Shown: piece by piece, positions 30,598 to 40,952 of the stretch
How the letters are laid out: each line of letters starts with the position of its first letter
Position numbering within the stretch: the stretch's first letter is position 1
Assembly: GCF_022768985.1 (NCBI RefSeq)
Contig: NZ_JALEKL010000006.1
Location: forward strand, 1-64,000
DNA length: 64,000 nt
Reading direction: 5' to 3'
From: Methanosphaera sp.
GTDB lineage: Archaea > Methanobacteriota > Methanobacteria > Methanobacteriales > Methanobacteriaceae
Notes under the pieces: model-generated
The model's database searches: none
Seen by the model: the letters and a program-made list of their open reading frames with translations, nothing else
What the model was told of the DNA's origin: nothing
Made by a program: the position numbers and the translations under genes

Positions 30598-31113
30598 TCA
30601 CCTAATATATCTTATGGTTTCTGATGATTTTGTATTTGGATCAACTAATCCTATGAGTCTTGAATCAATTCTTCCTTCAAAACCTTTTCCATATTTCATG
30701 TAATCTGAAACTGTTGTTGTGGTTTTTGTAAATACTCCAGTTTTTACTGTGTATCCAAAGTTAAGAACTTCATCTAAAACTTCATTAGTTTTTTCCACAA
30801 AATCTTCAAGCTTATCTAATTGGACTGTTAATATGATCTCACCAACAGAAACTTGTAATGGTACGTCATTACCTTTAACATTGATAGTAGTTCTATCTGT
30901 ATGATTTACAGGTGTTCCTTTTGCAGGACCCATAGTAACTACTGTGGGTAATTTTTCTCCATTTAGTAAAACTCGTAAAACTCCATCAAAGTCCATTAAT
31001 TCATTAAGTATCTTCTCTGCTGTTTTTGGTTTTAATATTCTATCTGGAAATATTTTAACATCTGTTGCTTTGATAACATCTACTTCTTCTTGTTGATTTG
31101 CTTCTGTTGTCAT
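30598..31113 (-). CDS. mrtD: Methyl-coenzyme M reductase operon protein D
   Basis: A 171-residue accessory protein, not a subunit of the purified enzyme. DVKIFPDRILKPKTAEKILNEL (split: KIFPDRILKPKTAEKILNEL) near the N-terminus, LPTVVTMGPAKGTPVNH (about 54-70) and RLIGLVDPNTKSSETIRYI at the C-terminus match McrD. McrD is thought to act as an assembly chaperone of immature reductase. It lies 17 bases after mrtB. Confidence 0.93.
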   Translation of the reverse strand: MTTEANQQEEVDVIKATDVKIFPDRILKPKTAEKILNELMDFDGVLRVLLNGEKLPTVVTMGPAKGTPVNHTDRTTINVKGNDVPLQVSVGEIILTVQLDKLEDFVEKTNEVLDEVLNFGYTVKTGVFTKTTTTVSDYMKYGKGFEGRIDSRLIGLVDPNTKSSETIRYIR

Positions 31114-31130
31114 ACTAATTTCCTCCTAAT

Positions 31131-32459
31131 TTAGATTTTATCTTTTACTTGACCTGCTCCTTCAGCCACATATTTAACTGGTTCTCTTAATTGGTCTACA
31201 CTACCGTATACTTCTCCAACGAGTGCTGATGTTGATTCTACAGAGAACATCTGTGTTCCTGCATCTAATGACATAGCAGCTGCGTTACATGGTATTGCGT
31301 ATCCTTTACTGTGTCTTGTTACTACGTGGTTACCGTTGAAAATACCAGGTCCTCCACCACCGTAAATACCGTGTGAGAAGAAACTCATACCTACACCTGT
31401 ACCCATTACTTTACCGAAGTCTACACCAGGTAATCCTGATTCGTATTCTAAGATATCGTTAAAGTATAAGATTGAAGATGCTACACCTTGTGCTGCTCTT
31501 GCTGCACCTACGTTTACGATTGTTGATGCTACGAGACCTGATGCTGCGTATGCATTCCATAAAGCCCAGTCAACTGGTTCGTAAACTTTGTATCCGGATG
31601 CTAATGTTTCTTTTACTCTGATTACTCCATCATCTAATGCTCTGGAGATTGTTGCTTCAACTACGTCACCGAGTGTTGCTTTACCATTTTCTTTTACTAA
31701 TTCATAAACCATATTGTTTGCGTTTAATCCTTGGTATGCTAATCCTAAAAGGTGGCTTCTTTCGAATGCACCGATAGCGTCACCCATTTCAAAGGTTGCA
31801 CTTTGTTCGAGGATTGATGATAATGCTACTGCGTTGAGTGTGTTTTTCTTAGTAATTGCTACTACGTGGTTTACTCCAATGTTTCTTAAACTGTATCCTA
31901 AACCTTCAAGGTGAGTTGTTTGACCGAGTAATGTGGTTACTGCTCCACCTAATTTTACGTTATGAGGATATCCACCCATTGCTGCTGTTTTAATTTCAGA
32001 AGCATTGAATTTGTTTACATCGAAAGTATCGAGAATAGCTTGTACTAAAGCTGCTCCTGATGCTAATGGTGCTACTGAGTAGTCACCTGAAGTTGCTAAT
32101 CTTACTGAAGGAACTTGTACTAATAACTGTTTTCCACCGTTTAATAGTTCAACATTTAAGTCGTCGTCTTCTTCAACTTTTAATATTTTTTCTATTTTTT
32201 CAGCAATAACAGCTGCGTTATCTACGATGTCTAATTCTAATTCTCTTCCAGGAACAAAATTAGCTTTTCCACCGTAAGCTCCGTTTGCTAAAGATTTTTC
32301 AATACCTGCTAAGTTAATAGCTACTGAACGCTTAATTTCTTGTATAATGTTTTTTATTGTTGGGTTAATTACAGGACTTACTGCTTCTAGAGGTACTTGT
32401 TCTTCTAAAAGTTTTCCGTCTACCCCATACAAATCTATTTTATCGTCATATGTTGGCAT
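31131..32459 (-). CDS. mrtB: Methyl-coenzyme M reductase II, beta subunit
   Basis: A 442-residue beta subunit of standard length. Typical segments are [20 protein letters not shown] (about 6-25), [21 protein letters not shown] (split: [18 protein letters not shown]), [20 protein letters not shown] (about 353-372) with the conserved Tyr of the CoB/CoM channel, and GSVDQLREP. It is the first gene of mrtBDGA, preceded by AAGAGGTG as ribosome site. The long spacer upstream holds the promoter. Confidence 0.96.
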   Translation of the reverse strand: MPTYDDKIDLYGVDGKLLEEQVPLEAVSPVINPTIKNIIQEIKRSVAINLAGIEKSLANGAYGGKANFVPGRELELDIVDNAAVIAEKIEKILKVEEDDDLNVELLNGGKQLLVQVPSVRLATSGDYSVAPLASGAALVQAILDTFDVNKFNASEIKTAAMGGYPHNVKLGGAVTTLLGQTTHLEGLGYSLRNIGVNHVVAITKKNTLNAVALSSILEQSATFEMGDAIGAFERSHLLGLAYQGLNANNMVYELVKENGKATLGDVVEATISRALDDGVIRVKETLASGYKVYEPVDWALWNAYAASGLVASTIVNVGAARAAQGVASSILYFNDILEYESGLPGVDFGKVMGTGVGMSFFSHGIYGGGGPGIFNGNHVVTRHSKGYAIPCNAAAMSLDAGTQMFSVESTSALVGEVYGSVDQLREPVKYVAEGAGQVKDKI

Positions 32460-33171
32460 TTATATGTACACCTCTTAAATTCATATTCATTAAGAAATGA
32501 AATTATCATATTCATTCCGGGTCTGATATTTTCTTTATTATTTTCTTATTTTCACTGCTATAATCATATTTTGCTCATTGTTTATTTAGTTGGTAAAAAT
32601 AATTAATGAAATAAAAATTATAAACATTTCATACATAATAATGTAGTTTGTGAAAAAAGATTCAGCTTATAAAAAGACTAATTTATCTTTTTTGTTAAAC
32701 TTAAATAATTGAAAAACATCCCTCCAACTATTATCTAAAAATACATTTCCATAATTGTGTTCAAATATATCATACAAAGCATAGCAATTCATAAAAGGAA
32801 ACAACTTGTAATTGAAGTTGTGATTTTAGAATTCATTGATTTTAGTAATAACTGTATTCATTGTAGTATTCAATCATGAAGTAATACAAAAGTATACATT
32901 AGTTGAATATTTTGTAATACATTTATTTGTATTTGTAATGAAATATTCTTACATTTGAAATATTTAATAAAATTTACATATAAAAGTTTTTATAATTTCA
33001 GTAAAAATTTAGTTATAGCTAAAATGCTTATTTTTAAGTTAAATTATAAATAGATAATAAAGAATTAATTATCATGATTTATAATTATTATAAAATTTAT
33101 ATTTTAAATTTAGGTAAATGAAAATCAAGTAATTTTAAATTAAATGTTAAATAAGAGAGTATGGGATTTTT
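32460..33171. other. Divergent spacer between mrtBDGA and the BioB-like gene
   Basis: A 712-bp AT-rich spacer without a visible gene. Minus-strand TATA-like stretches lie near 32610-32625 and 32665, so the mrt mRNA may carry a leader of over 100 bases. A small GC-richer patch (CATTCCGGGTCTGATA) lies at about 32512-32527, in that leader. The right half contains TTTGTAATAC/TTTGTATTTGTAATG near-repeats around 32920-32940. The promoter of the plus-strand gene should lie near 33100. Confidence 0.45.
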
Positions 33172-34119
33172 ATGGATGATATTTTAGGAAATAGAAAAAT
33201 AACACAAGAATTTATAACGAATATATTTGATCATCAAGATGGTGAGAATCTTAATATATTATATAATAAGGCTGCTAAAAATCAAAGAAATTGTAATTTG
33301 CCACTATCATTTGAATGTGATCTTTATCAACCTTTCAGTTATGCTGTTGTTGATAACTGTCCAAGTTGTGGTTTTAGACGTGATGAATCTAAACGTCAGT
33401 ATAATCCATTATATATTCAAAATATTATAGAATATAAACTTCGAGATATTAGTAAGTATAATATTGGTGGAATTAATTGTTTTTCTAAGAGTGATTGTAA
33501 GTTTTATGAACTTGAACATCTTCTTGGTATTGTTTCAAAATATGGTGTTGATGTTAATGTTAAATTTTCAAGTATTGATGATTATTTTGAAATTAATAAT
33601 AATGATGTTGTTGATTCTATTATTATTGATTATATGAATACAACATACCTACCTTCAAATGTAAATCCTCTTAAAGAATTCAAAAACAACAAAGCTAAAG
33701 TTGATGAAATAACAACAACTAATGATAAAATTAACATAGTATATGAATTAATGATAAATTATAATGAATCATACCATGATATCACAAATACATTAAATAA
33801 TCTTATTAAAATTAATCCAAAAACAATACAAGTTATAGGATATGATCCCTTCTGTGATACACCTGGTGAATATCATCCACAATATAAAAAAGATTACCTG
33901 CAAAAAATGCTTGCAATACTGAGAGTTATACTACCTGATGTAAAAATAAAACTTCAATATGCAACAAATAACAACAATAATATCACCGAAAATATGAAAG
34001 TTGCACTAAATTGCATAACTGGAATATATCCTGATAAAACAAGCAAACAATTCAATGCTGATAAAATTATAAAATACACAGATGAATATAATAAAATTAA
34101 TAATATAAAAATAAGCTAA
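33172..34119 (+). CDS. BioB/HydE-like radical-SAM-related protein with incomplete cluster motif
   Basis: A 315-residue protein resembling the biotin synthase/HydE barrel. The cluster loop reads VVDNCPSCGFRRDESKRQYN (about 59-78): the last two cysteines of CX3CX2C (Cys63, Cys66) and the CGFR tail are kept, but the first position is Val59. Later, GYDPFCDTPGEYHPQ (about 224-238) and a Leu-Arg-Val-Ile-Leu-Pro segment match the family's P-x-x-x-T-P region. Cys41 and Cys49 upstream could supply the missing ligand. It is divergent from mrtBDGA. The enzyme activity is unknown; loss of radical-SAM chemistry is possible. Confidence 0.55.
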   Translation: MDDILGNRKITQEFITNIFDHQDGENLNILYNKAAKNQRNCNLPLSFECDLYQPFSYAVVDNCPSCGFRRDESKRQYNPLYIQNIIEYKLRDISKYNIGGINCFSKSDCKFYELEHLLGIVSKYGVDVNVKFSSIDDYFEINNNDVVDSIIIDYMNTTYLPSNVNPLKEFKNNKAKVDEITTTNDKINIVYELMINYNESYHDITNTLNNLIKINPKTIQVIGYDPFCDTPGEYHPQYKKDYLQKMLAILRVILPDVKIKLQYATNNNNNITENMKVALNCITGIYPDKTSKQFNADKIIKYTDEYNKINNIKIS

Positions 34120-34805
34120 TAAAATAAGATTTTCACATTTTAAAAAAAAATTAAAGAATAAACCGATCCTATATGTGGATATAAGATTTAGGTCTAAATT
34201 TAATTTTTCTTTCGCGTTTCTCTAATTGAATTATTCTCCAAAAAAATATGAAATGTTACATATCCTTTATGGAATGAATTTTTTCTAAAAAAATGATTCT
34301 AAAATGTTTTATAGAAGGAGCATTAATTAAATAATTTAACACTCTTAACTACATTTAAAATATCTCTTATTTTGTAATATATAAAGGTTGTTAAATTTTC
34401 ACAAAAAAAGCATAAACTCCAAGTATATATAATTTGATAAAAATAGAATTTAAAATTAAATAAAGCTCTAAATTAAAAAAAAGAAATTTGATTTTAAAAA
34501 AAAATAAAAAAACATGATTCATTTAGTCAAAAGCTAATTTTTTTTATACTAATAAATTCATGTTCCCTAATTTGTATTATTTTAGTCATAATTGTTTAAA
34601 GAATGCTACAAACAATATATTAAATACAATATCTAATTAGAATAAAAGATAAACTAATAAAATATTTTGATTATTTTTGATTATTTGAAATAAAATAAAT
34701 AAGGAGAAAAAACAGAAAAGTTCTGCTCCATCTTTTACTTATTTTATAATGTAATTACCCACTTTCTTATCTAATATAAGAAAGATTGTATTTTTAGATT
34801 TTTAC
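34120..34805. other. Spacer between convergent genes (BioB-like and mvhA)
   Basis: A 686-bp AT-rich stretch with no clear gene. A small GC-richer patch with an ATCC-TATATGT-GGAT hairpin lies at about 34165-34180. In related organisms mvhB follows mvhA, but no ferredoxin-like Cys pattern is seen here on the minus strand. Confidence 0.5.
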
Positions 34806-36236
34806 TTACATTTTTTTAACTAAGTTACCCATGTGGTCGTAAATTTCCACTGTGGAAAGTTGCATTTGGGTATCTAACTGGTGGGTTGCACATGATAGAC
34901 ATGGGTCGTATGCACGAATAACCATTTCCATTAAGTTGAAGATTTTGTCATCTACTTCTACACCAGGTTTAATGTAGTTTTTAGCTACTTGTTGAATTCC
35001 CATTTCCATAGCTGGGTTGTTTTGTACTGTAGCTACTACAATGTTTGCTTTTGTTACTAAACCGTTTTCATCAGTTTCGTAGTGGTGGGTTAAGGTACCT
35101 CTTGATGCTTCTACAATACCTACACCTTTACCTGTGATTTGATCACGGTCGATTGCTTCAGGACGTTTTTGTCCGGATAAGTCTCCTTCAAGTCCGTCTA
35201 CTGCTAATTCAGCAGATGCTACAAGTTCTATTAATCTTGCAGGGTGGAATAATAAAGGTTCTTGTGCGTATCCGAAGTTGTCTCTGAATTCATTTAAGTA
35301 TGATTGTGCCATTTCAGCTGGGTCAGGCATTTTTGTACATACGTTAATTCTTGATAGAGGAGCTACTCTGTAGATACCTTCTGGGTATCCTAAATCTTTA
35401 ATGTATGGGAATTTTAACCAGGAGTATGGTTTTACAGATTCTGCCATGTAGTCAGGGTATTCTTCTGATCCGAATTCTGCGTATTTTTTACCTTCTTTGT
35501 CGCATAATCTTACGTTACCGTTGTACATATCCCAACTTCCATCTTTTTTGTCAACAAGACCACAGTGGTATGTTTCAACATTTCCTAATGTTTTGATTAA
35601 GTCCATGTTTTCTTCAAAGATAGGTTGAGCTACATCCCAGGTATCGAGTGAGAGTTCAAGAGCTCTTTGTGCTTTTACTAAGTTGTCTTTTTGTTCTTCG
35701 TCTGTTAATTCAGTGGTAATTCCACCAGGTGTGTTTGATACTTGGTGAATTGGTCTTCCACCGATAGCAGCTACGATATCTTGTGAGTTTCTTCTTAGTT
35801 CTAAAGCTTTTTTAGCTAATTCAGGTTTGTCTTCGATGATTTTGAATACGTTTCTTGTTTTTCTGTCTGATCCTGCAATAAAGTCAGGAGCTGATAAGAA
35901 GTAGAAACTTAATGTGTGTGAGTGCATTACAGAAGCCCAGTTCATGATTTCTCTCATTTTGTAAGCTGCTGGATATATTTCATCATCGTTAAATCCGAAG
36001 ATTTGGTCACATGCTTTAGCTGCTGCTAAGTGGTGTTGTACATCACAAATACCACAGATTCTTGGTACGATTCTAGGTACTTCTTCAATTGGTCTTCCTT
36101 GTAAGAATTTTTCAAATCCTCTGAATTCCATTACGTGTAATTTTGTATCTTTTACATTTCCTTCTTCATCAAGGTCTACGGTAATTTTTGCGTGACCTTC
36201 AATTCTTGTAACAGGTTCTAATGTTAATTCTACCAT
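34806..36236 (-). CDS. mvhA: F420-non-reducing hydrogenase, large ([NiFe]) subunit
   Basis: A 476-residue [NiFe] subunit. The nickel-binding motifs are RICGIC (about 59-64) and DPCLSCATH (about 443-451); residues after that His form the C-terminal peptide normally removed on maturation. Mvh works with heterodisulfide reductase, splitting H2 and sending electrons to bifurcation at HdrA. It is the third gene of mvhDGA. A polyferredoxin gene (mvhB), which usually follows, is not found. Confidence 0.95.
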   Translation of the reverse strand: MVELTLEPVTRIEGHAKITVDLDEEGNVKDTKLHVMEFRGFEKFLQGRPIEEVPRIVPRICGICDVQHHLAAAKACDQIFGFNDDEIYPAAYKMREIMNWASVMHSHTLSFYFLSAPDFIAGSDRKTRNVFKIIEDKPELAKKALELRRNSQDIVAAIGGRPIHQVSNTPGGITTELTDEEQKDNLVKAQRALELSLDTWDVAQPIFEENMDLIKTLGNVETYHCGLVDKKDGSWDMYNGNVRLCDKEGKKYAEFGSEEYPDYMAESVKPYSWLKFPYIKDLGYPEGIYRVAPLSRINVCTKMPDPAEMAQSYLNEFRDNFGYAQEPLLFHPARLIELVASAELAVDGLEGDLSGQKRPEAIDRDQITGKGVGIVEASRGTLTHHYETDENGLVTKANIVVATVQNNPAMEMGIQQVAKNYIKPGVEVDDKIFNLMEMVIRAYDPCLSCATHQLDTQMQLSTVEIYDHMGNLVKKM

Positions 36237-36271
36237 TTAAATATTCCTCCTAATATAATAAAATAACAAAT

Positions 36272-37192
36272 CTAGTTTCTAAGTTTTACAGGAATTAAAG
36301 CTGCTGGTAATGTGTATGTGTAGAATGTTCCTACTACATCTTCAATTTCGTTTGCAACTTGTTCTGGATCTACTGTTGTATCTTCTTCTACACCGAAGTC
36401 TGATGCGATAGCACTTATCATTTTTGCTCCTGCATCAATAACTTTGTCAGTTGGTCCGTAACATCCACGACATGGGGTGTCTACTGAAGGACATTGTGCT
36501 CCACATAAAGGACGTGTTGCAGGACCTAAACAAATAATACCTTGTGGGATTAAACATAAGTCTTTGTCTGTTGCTCCAACTTCCCAAGGTCTTTTGATGG
36601 TGTCCATAGCCATTGACGTAGGTGGTTTTTCTCTTTCACATACATCACAAAGGTTGTTATCAGGAATTTCTAATTCTTCACCTTTTACGAGTGAGATAAT
36701 TACTTGTGCAATTACTTCTGATTTAGGTGGGCATCCTGGTAATGCTGCATCTACTTTAATTACGTCTGATAATGGTCTTACTCTGCTTTTGAGGTGTGGT
36801 ACACCTTCGCTAGGTATGATTTTGTCAGGGTTTACTGTAGATATTGAGTTAAGGTATGCTTCTTCTTCTAATTCTTCTCTTGTGAATAAGTTTCCTAATC
36901 CAGGAATTCCTCCGAATTCAGCACATGTTCCGTAAGCGATAACCATTTTTGCTTTTTCTCTTAAAACTTTTGCAAGTTCTTCGTTTTCATCGTTTACGAT
37001 TCCACCTTCAATTAATACTATATCAATATCATCTGGAATTTCGTCGTATTTTACATCCATTAATACTGGGCTGAATTCAAATTCAGCAACGTCTAATACA
37101 TCTAATAATAATTCGTGTAAATCTGTTAAAGCAATGTGACATCCTGAACATGCTCCTAACCACATTGTTGCTATTTTTGTTTTTTCTGCCAT
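36272..37192 (-). CDS. mvhG: F420-non-reducing hydrogenase, small subunit
   Basis: A 306-residue small subunit carrying Fe-S clusters. The proximal-cluster motif WLGACSGCHIALTDLHE (about 11-27), AYGTCAEFGGIPGLGN (about 90-105) and a Cys-rich C-terminal half (CDVCEREKPPT, CGAQCPSVDTPCRGCYGP) are visible. No twin-arginine leader is present, consistent with a cytoplasmic enzyme. It sits between mvhD and mvhA. Confidence 0.95.
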   Translation of the reverse strand: MAEKTKIATMWLGACSGCHIALTDLHELLLDVLDVAEFEFSPVLMDVKYDEIPDDIDIVLIEGGIVNDENEELAKVLREKAKMVIAYGTCAEFGGIPGLGNLFTREELEEEAYLNSISTVNPDKIIPSEGVPHLKSRVRPLSDVIKVDAALPGCPPKSEVIAQVIISLVKGEELEIPDNNLCDVCEREKPPTSMAMDTIKRPWEVGATDKDLCLIPQGIICLGPATRPLCGAQCPSVDTPCRGCYGPTDKVIDAGAKMISAIASDFGVEEDTTVDPEQVANEIEDVVGTFYTYTLPAALIPVKLRN

Positions 37193-37194
37193 AT

Positions 37195-37623
37195 TTAATC
37201 CTCCTGAGCTAATATATCTTTAAGTGGGGATGGACCGAGTTCTTCGATTTCTGCTGTTACTCTTCTGATTGTTGTAGCGAATTTTTCACCTTCAGAAGCT
37301 GAAATCCAGTCGTGTTGTACTCTGCTTCTTTCGAGTCCGAGTTCATCTAATAATCTGTAGATTAATCTCATTCTTCTGTCGAATTTGTAGTTACCTGTAC
37401 TGTAGTGGCAGTCTCCCATGTGACATCCACCAACGAATACTCCGTCTGCTCCTTCTCTTAGAGCTTTGAGGATAAATTGAGGTTCAATTCTTCCTGAGCA
37501 CATTACTCTTATCATTCTTATGTTAGGTGGGTATTGCATTCTTGATGTTCCTGCTGTATCTGCTCCACCGTAGCAGCACCAGTTACAACTGAAAACGATT
37601 ATTTTAATTTCATCGTTAGCCAT
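37195..37623 (-). CDS. mvhD: F420-non-reducing hydrogenase, delta subunit
   Basis: A 142-residue protein with the MvhD pattern: [18 protein letters not shown] (about 10-27), [25 protein letters not shown] (about 59-75). These cysteines bind a [2Fe-2S] cluster that links the hydrogenase to HdrA. AGGAGGAAAAATA before the ATG is a strong ribosome site. It is the first gene of the operon. Confidence 0.95.
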   Translation of the reverse strand: MANDEIKIIVFSCNWCCYGGADTAGTSRMQYPPNIRMIRVMCSGRIEPQFILKALREGADGVFVGGCHMGDCHYSTGNYKFDRRMRLIYRLLDELGLERSRVQHDWISASEGEKFATTIRRVTAEIEELGPSPLKDILAQED

Positions 37624-38295
37624 TATTTTTCCTCCTATTAAAAAAAAACATGATTATTTATTTTATTAAATAATCTGTAAACTAATAATGCTCCTTAGAG
37701 CATTTTATAATATTAAACACAAATTGTACCAGTTAAAAGTACAATTCTTTAAAAATGTACAAACTAAAATAATAATGTACAATACTATATAATATTACTT
37801 ATTATTATAAAGGTTGTTTTATAAAACCAACCATTAAGTTTAAATATAATGAATGAAATTTTCTTGGTTTTTTGGATATTTTGGTATACAAAAATTTTAT
37901 AAAAAAACGCCTTAGAATGCTTCTTTTTTAAAATAGAATTTTTTTAAATTTTTTTGTGTTTTTTATTTTTTTTTGAAAAAATAATTAAATTTTTAGGTTA
38001 GCTTAAAAAATAACTATGATAAATTATGATAAATTATTAAATTGAAAATTAAAAAATAATAATTTAATAAAAAAAATCTATATAACAACATTATAATAAC
38101 AAAAGTAAAAATTTAACAATGTTAAAATAACCACTTTATAAAAAAGATATAGAAAATATAACAAGCGTTAATTATAAAAGATAACAAATATAAAATTAAA
38201 AATTATATTATATATGGAAATATATTTTTCTTAAGAAAAAAATTATTCAATTTAAACAATTAATTATATAGATAAAACTTTAACAGGGTGATTGA
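37624..38295. other. Divergent spacer between mvhDGA and sufCB
   Basis: Besides the mvh promoter region, this 672-bp stretch is AT-rich with a T-rich centre (37900-37990). The sufC promoter must lie in the right part, where TATA-like stretches occur near 38200-38220. No gene is seen. Confidence 0.5.
37724..37797 (-). promoter_or_regulatory. mvh promoter with repeated TTGTAC elements
   Basis: On the minus strand a TATA-like TTATATAG element (about 37784-37792) is followed by TTGTAC at 37777-37782, 37757-37762 and 37739-37744 (seen as GTACAA on the plus strand), with GGTACAA at 37724-37730. The first three are 18-20 bp apart and would flank a start site near 37765. This looks like a cooperative regulator site controlling mvhDGA; the regulator is unknown. 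Confidence 0.5.
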
Positions 38296-39033
38296 ATGCT
38301 ACTTGAGATAAAAGATTTAAAAGTAGAAGTAGAAGGCAAAGAGATATTAAAAGGAGTAAACCTTAAAATCAACGAAGGAGAAACACACGTTTTATTAGGA
38401 CCAAATGGTGCAGGAAAAAGTACACTCTTTATGACAATACTAGGATTTCCAAACTACAACATAACTGGTGGACAAATCATATACAAAGGTCAAGACATAA
38501 CAAATATGGAAACACCAGACAGAATAAAACTAGGACTAGGTGTAACATTCCAAAACCCACCAGCAATACGTGGAGTAAAACTTGAAGATCTTCTTAAAAT
38601 AGAAGATTCAAAACACGAATACAAAACAGATGAAGAACTAACAGAAGATGTAAAACAACTAGGAGAAAGACTAAAACTCAACGACTCATTCCTAAATCGT
38701 GATGTAAATGTAGGATTTTCAGGAGGAGAAGTAAAAAGATCAGAACTACTCCAACTACTAGCACAAAAACCAGACTTCATCATGTTTGATGAACCAGACT
38801 CAGGAGTAGACATAGAAAATGTAGAACTTATTTCAAAAGAAATAAAAACACTACTAGACCAAGACAACTCAGATAGTCAAAAAGGTGGATTACTCATCAC
38901 TCACCTAGGATACATACTTGACTTTGTAAATGCAACAGATGCACACGTTCTAAAAGACGGTGTAATAGTAGCAAGTGGAGAACCTAAAGAAATACTAGAT
39001 ACAATAAGAGAATCAGGATTTGGAGGTGTATAA
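38296..39033 (+). CDS. sufC: Fe-S cluster assembly ATPase SufC
   Basis: A 245-residue ABC ATPase. Walker A GPNGAGKST (about 35-43), Q-loop VTFQNPP, the signature VGFSGGEVKRSELLQLL (about 140-156) and Walker B FIMFDEPDSGVD are visible; the SGGE(x)KR form and DEPDSGVD are typical of SufC. It has no membrane partner and instead works with SufB as an Fe-S scaffold. The ATG at 38296 has GGGTGA eight bases upstream. sufB follows after two bases. Confidence 0.94.
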   Translation: MLLEIKDLKVEVEGKEILKGVNLKINEGETHVLLGPNGAGKSTLFMTILGFPNYNITGGQIIYKGQDITNMETPDRIKLGLGVTFQNPPAIRGVKLEDLLKIEDSKHEYKTDEELTEDVKQLGERLKLNDSFLNRDVNVGFSGGEVKRSELLQLLAQKPDFIMFDEPDSGVDIENVELISKEIKTLLDQDNSDSQKGGLLITHLGYILDFVNATDAHVLKDGVIVASGEPKEILDTIRESGFGGV

Positions 39034-39035
39034 GT

Positions 39036-40253
39036 ATGGTATCATTAAAACAAAAAGCAGAAAAAGCAGCAGATAAAAAAGCACCAATAGGAGCAGATGT
39101 AGACTTATCAGAATTTGAAGCAGCAGATGAATTTGAACATGAAAGAATTGATTCACTCGAAGATCTCGACAAAGTAGATCTTGAAACACTTGCAAGTGTA
39201 GGAATGGAAACAGATGAAGAAGAAAGATCAGCATCATTTTTACAAATGGATCAATCAGAAGTACTCGTACAAAACATGTATCCAGGCGTAGAAGTAATGG
39301 GAATTAAACAAGCACTTGATAAATACGACTGGTTACCAGACTATATGTGGAAAGCAGTAGCAGTAGATGCAGATAAATATACAGCAAACACAGAACTAGG
39401 TGCAAGAAGTGGATACTTCATAAGAAGCCAACCTAATACAAAACTAGAACTACCTGTACAAGCATGTATGTACATTGAAAATGAAGATGTACAACAAACA
39501 GCACACAACATAATTATAGCTGAAGAAAACTCAGAAATAAACATCATCACAGGATGTTCAACAGCAGCACACGTTGATAAAGCAGCACACATTGGAGTAT
39601 CAGAATTCTACCTTAAAAAAGGTGCAAAAATAACATTTACCATGGTACACAACTGGGCACAAGATGTAGATGTAAGACCAAGAACAGGAGTAATAATGGA
39701 TGATGACTCAACATACATATCAAACTACATCCTAGCAAAACCTGTACACAACCTACAATCATACCCAACAGCATATGCAAATGGTAAAAACACAAAAGTA
39801 TTCTTCCAATCAATACTTGCAGGAAAAGAAGATTCAAACATAGATCAAGGATCAAGAACAATACTTAAAGGAGAAAACTCACAAACAGAAATGATCACAC
39901 GTGCAATATCAGAAGATCAATCAACAATATATACAAGAGGAGATCTTGTAGGACTATCCAAAGATGTACGTGGACACCTTGAATGTATGGGATTAATTTT
40001 ATCTGATGAATCAAAAATATACTCAATACCTGAACTTGGTGGACAATGTACAGATATGGAATTATCACACGAAGCTGCAGTAGGAAAAATCGCAGAAGAA
40101 GAAATCCAATACCTAATGGCTAGAGGATTAACAGAAGATGAAGCAGCATCAATGATTGTAAGAGGATTCCTTGACATAGACATTAAAGGATTACCTGATG
40201 AACTTGCAAAAGAAACAAAAAGATTAATTGACTTAAGTATGGAAGGAATGTAA
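39036..40253 (+). CDS. sufB: Fe-S cluster scaffold protein SufB/SufD family
   Basis: A 405-residue beta-helix protein. Conserved parts include EINIITGCSTAAHVDKAAHIG (split: NIITGCSTAAHVDKAAHIG, about 168-187), FTMVHNWAQDVDVRPRTG and the C-terminal SHEAAVGKIAEEEIQYLMAR (about 348-367) with EDEAASMIVRGF. In archaea a single SufB/D protein with SufC forms the minimal assembly system. The N-terminal 60 residues are charged. It directly follows sufC. Confidence 0.94.
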   Translation: MVSLKQKAEKAADKKAPIGADVDLSEFEAADEFEHERIDSLEDLDKVDLETLASVGMETDEEERSASFLQMDQSEVLVQNMYPGVEVMGIKQALDKYDWLPDYMWKAVAVDADKYTANTELGARSGYFIRSQPNTKLELPVQACMYIENEDVQQTAHNIIIAEENSEINIITGCSTAAHVDKAAHIGVSEFYLKKGAKITFTMVHNWAQDVDVRPRTGVIMDDDSTYISNYILAKPVHNLQSYPTAYANGKNTKVFFQSILAGKEDSNIDQGSRTILKGENSQTEMITRAISEDQSTIYTRGDLVGLSKDVRGHLECMGLILSDESKIYSIPELGGQCTDMELSHEAAVGKIAEEEIQYLMARGLTEDEAASMIVRGFLDIDIKGLPDELAKETKRLIDLSMEGM

Positions 40254-40272
40254 TCACCCAAGATACTACAAT

Positions 40273-40298
40273 ACCTCCCCTTCCAAACACCTTTTTTT
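40273..40298 (+). terminator. C-rich plus T-tract terminator of sufCB
   Basis: ACCTCCCCTTCC then AAACACC and seven T residues, about 20 bases after the sufB stop codon; CACCC also overlaps the stop region. It matches the window-wide signature. Confidence 0.5.
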
Positions 40299-40523
40299 AT
40301 ATAAAACTACTATTTTAATTAAATAAAACTACTAATTTTATCAATATATTAAATAAATCTATAAAAAATTAAACCACACATATAATTCTGATAAAAATAA
40401 TTCAAAAATTATAAAAAAATAAGAAAATTCTAAGTAATAATAAAAAAAGTTAGTAAGACAATATATTACTCAAAAAAAAAGAATTAAAATAATAAAAAAA
40501 GAAATAAATAATTTCCTTAATTA

Positions 40524-40790
40524 CTACCCTGATATAATTATAAATTCACCAACTTTTTCTACTTTACTAAATGGTACAACAAGTAAATCTCCATTACGTT
40601 TAGCACCTTTAAAAGATATGTTTCTTTCTGGATCTGTTTTTACAATGATGTCTGTGATTTTACCTGTTTTTTCATCGATTTCAAGTTCATGTAAGGTTCC
40701 AAGAATACGAGCATTACTTGTTGCTACTTGATAATCATAAATATCTGCCCATAATTTTTCTTCACCTTTAATTAGTTCGCGTTCTGTCAT
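40524..40790 (-). CDS. PRC-barrel domain protein
   Basis: An 88-residue single-domain protein. The strand pattern with GTLHELEIDEKTGKITDIIVK (split: GTLHELEIDEKTGKITDII, about 32-50) and LLVVPFSKVEKVGEFIII fits the PRC barrel, a fold found in RNA-processing and photosynthetic proteins. The archaeal role is unknown; RNA or ribosome metabolism is possible. I chose the ATG at 40790, five bases after GGTGG, over an upstream GTG. Confidence 0.8.
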   Translation of the reverse strand: MTERELIKGEEKLWADIYDYQVATSNARILGTLHELEIDEKTGKITDIIVKTDPERNISFKGAKRNGDLLVVPFSKVEKVGEFIIISG

Positions 40791-40952
40791 TAATTCCACC
40801 CAATCTATTTCATTTTATTTACTTGTCTTCTAATAATGGTCTAAATTCCATTTCTAGTTTTTAAAATTAAAAATTAACATGTTGGTAATATTAATAAAAA
40901 TATTTTTTTACTATAATATATATCTATGAATAGATAATTTATATAAATTTAT

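Noticed and set aside
32900-32945. TTTGTAATAC-type near-repeats as a CRISPR or operator array
   Set aside because: Copies are short, imperfect and irregularly spaced in simple AT-rich sequence; no array structure.
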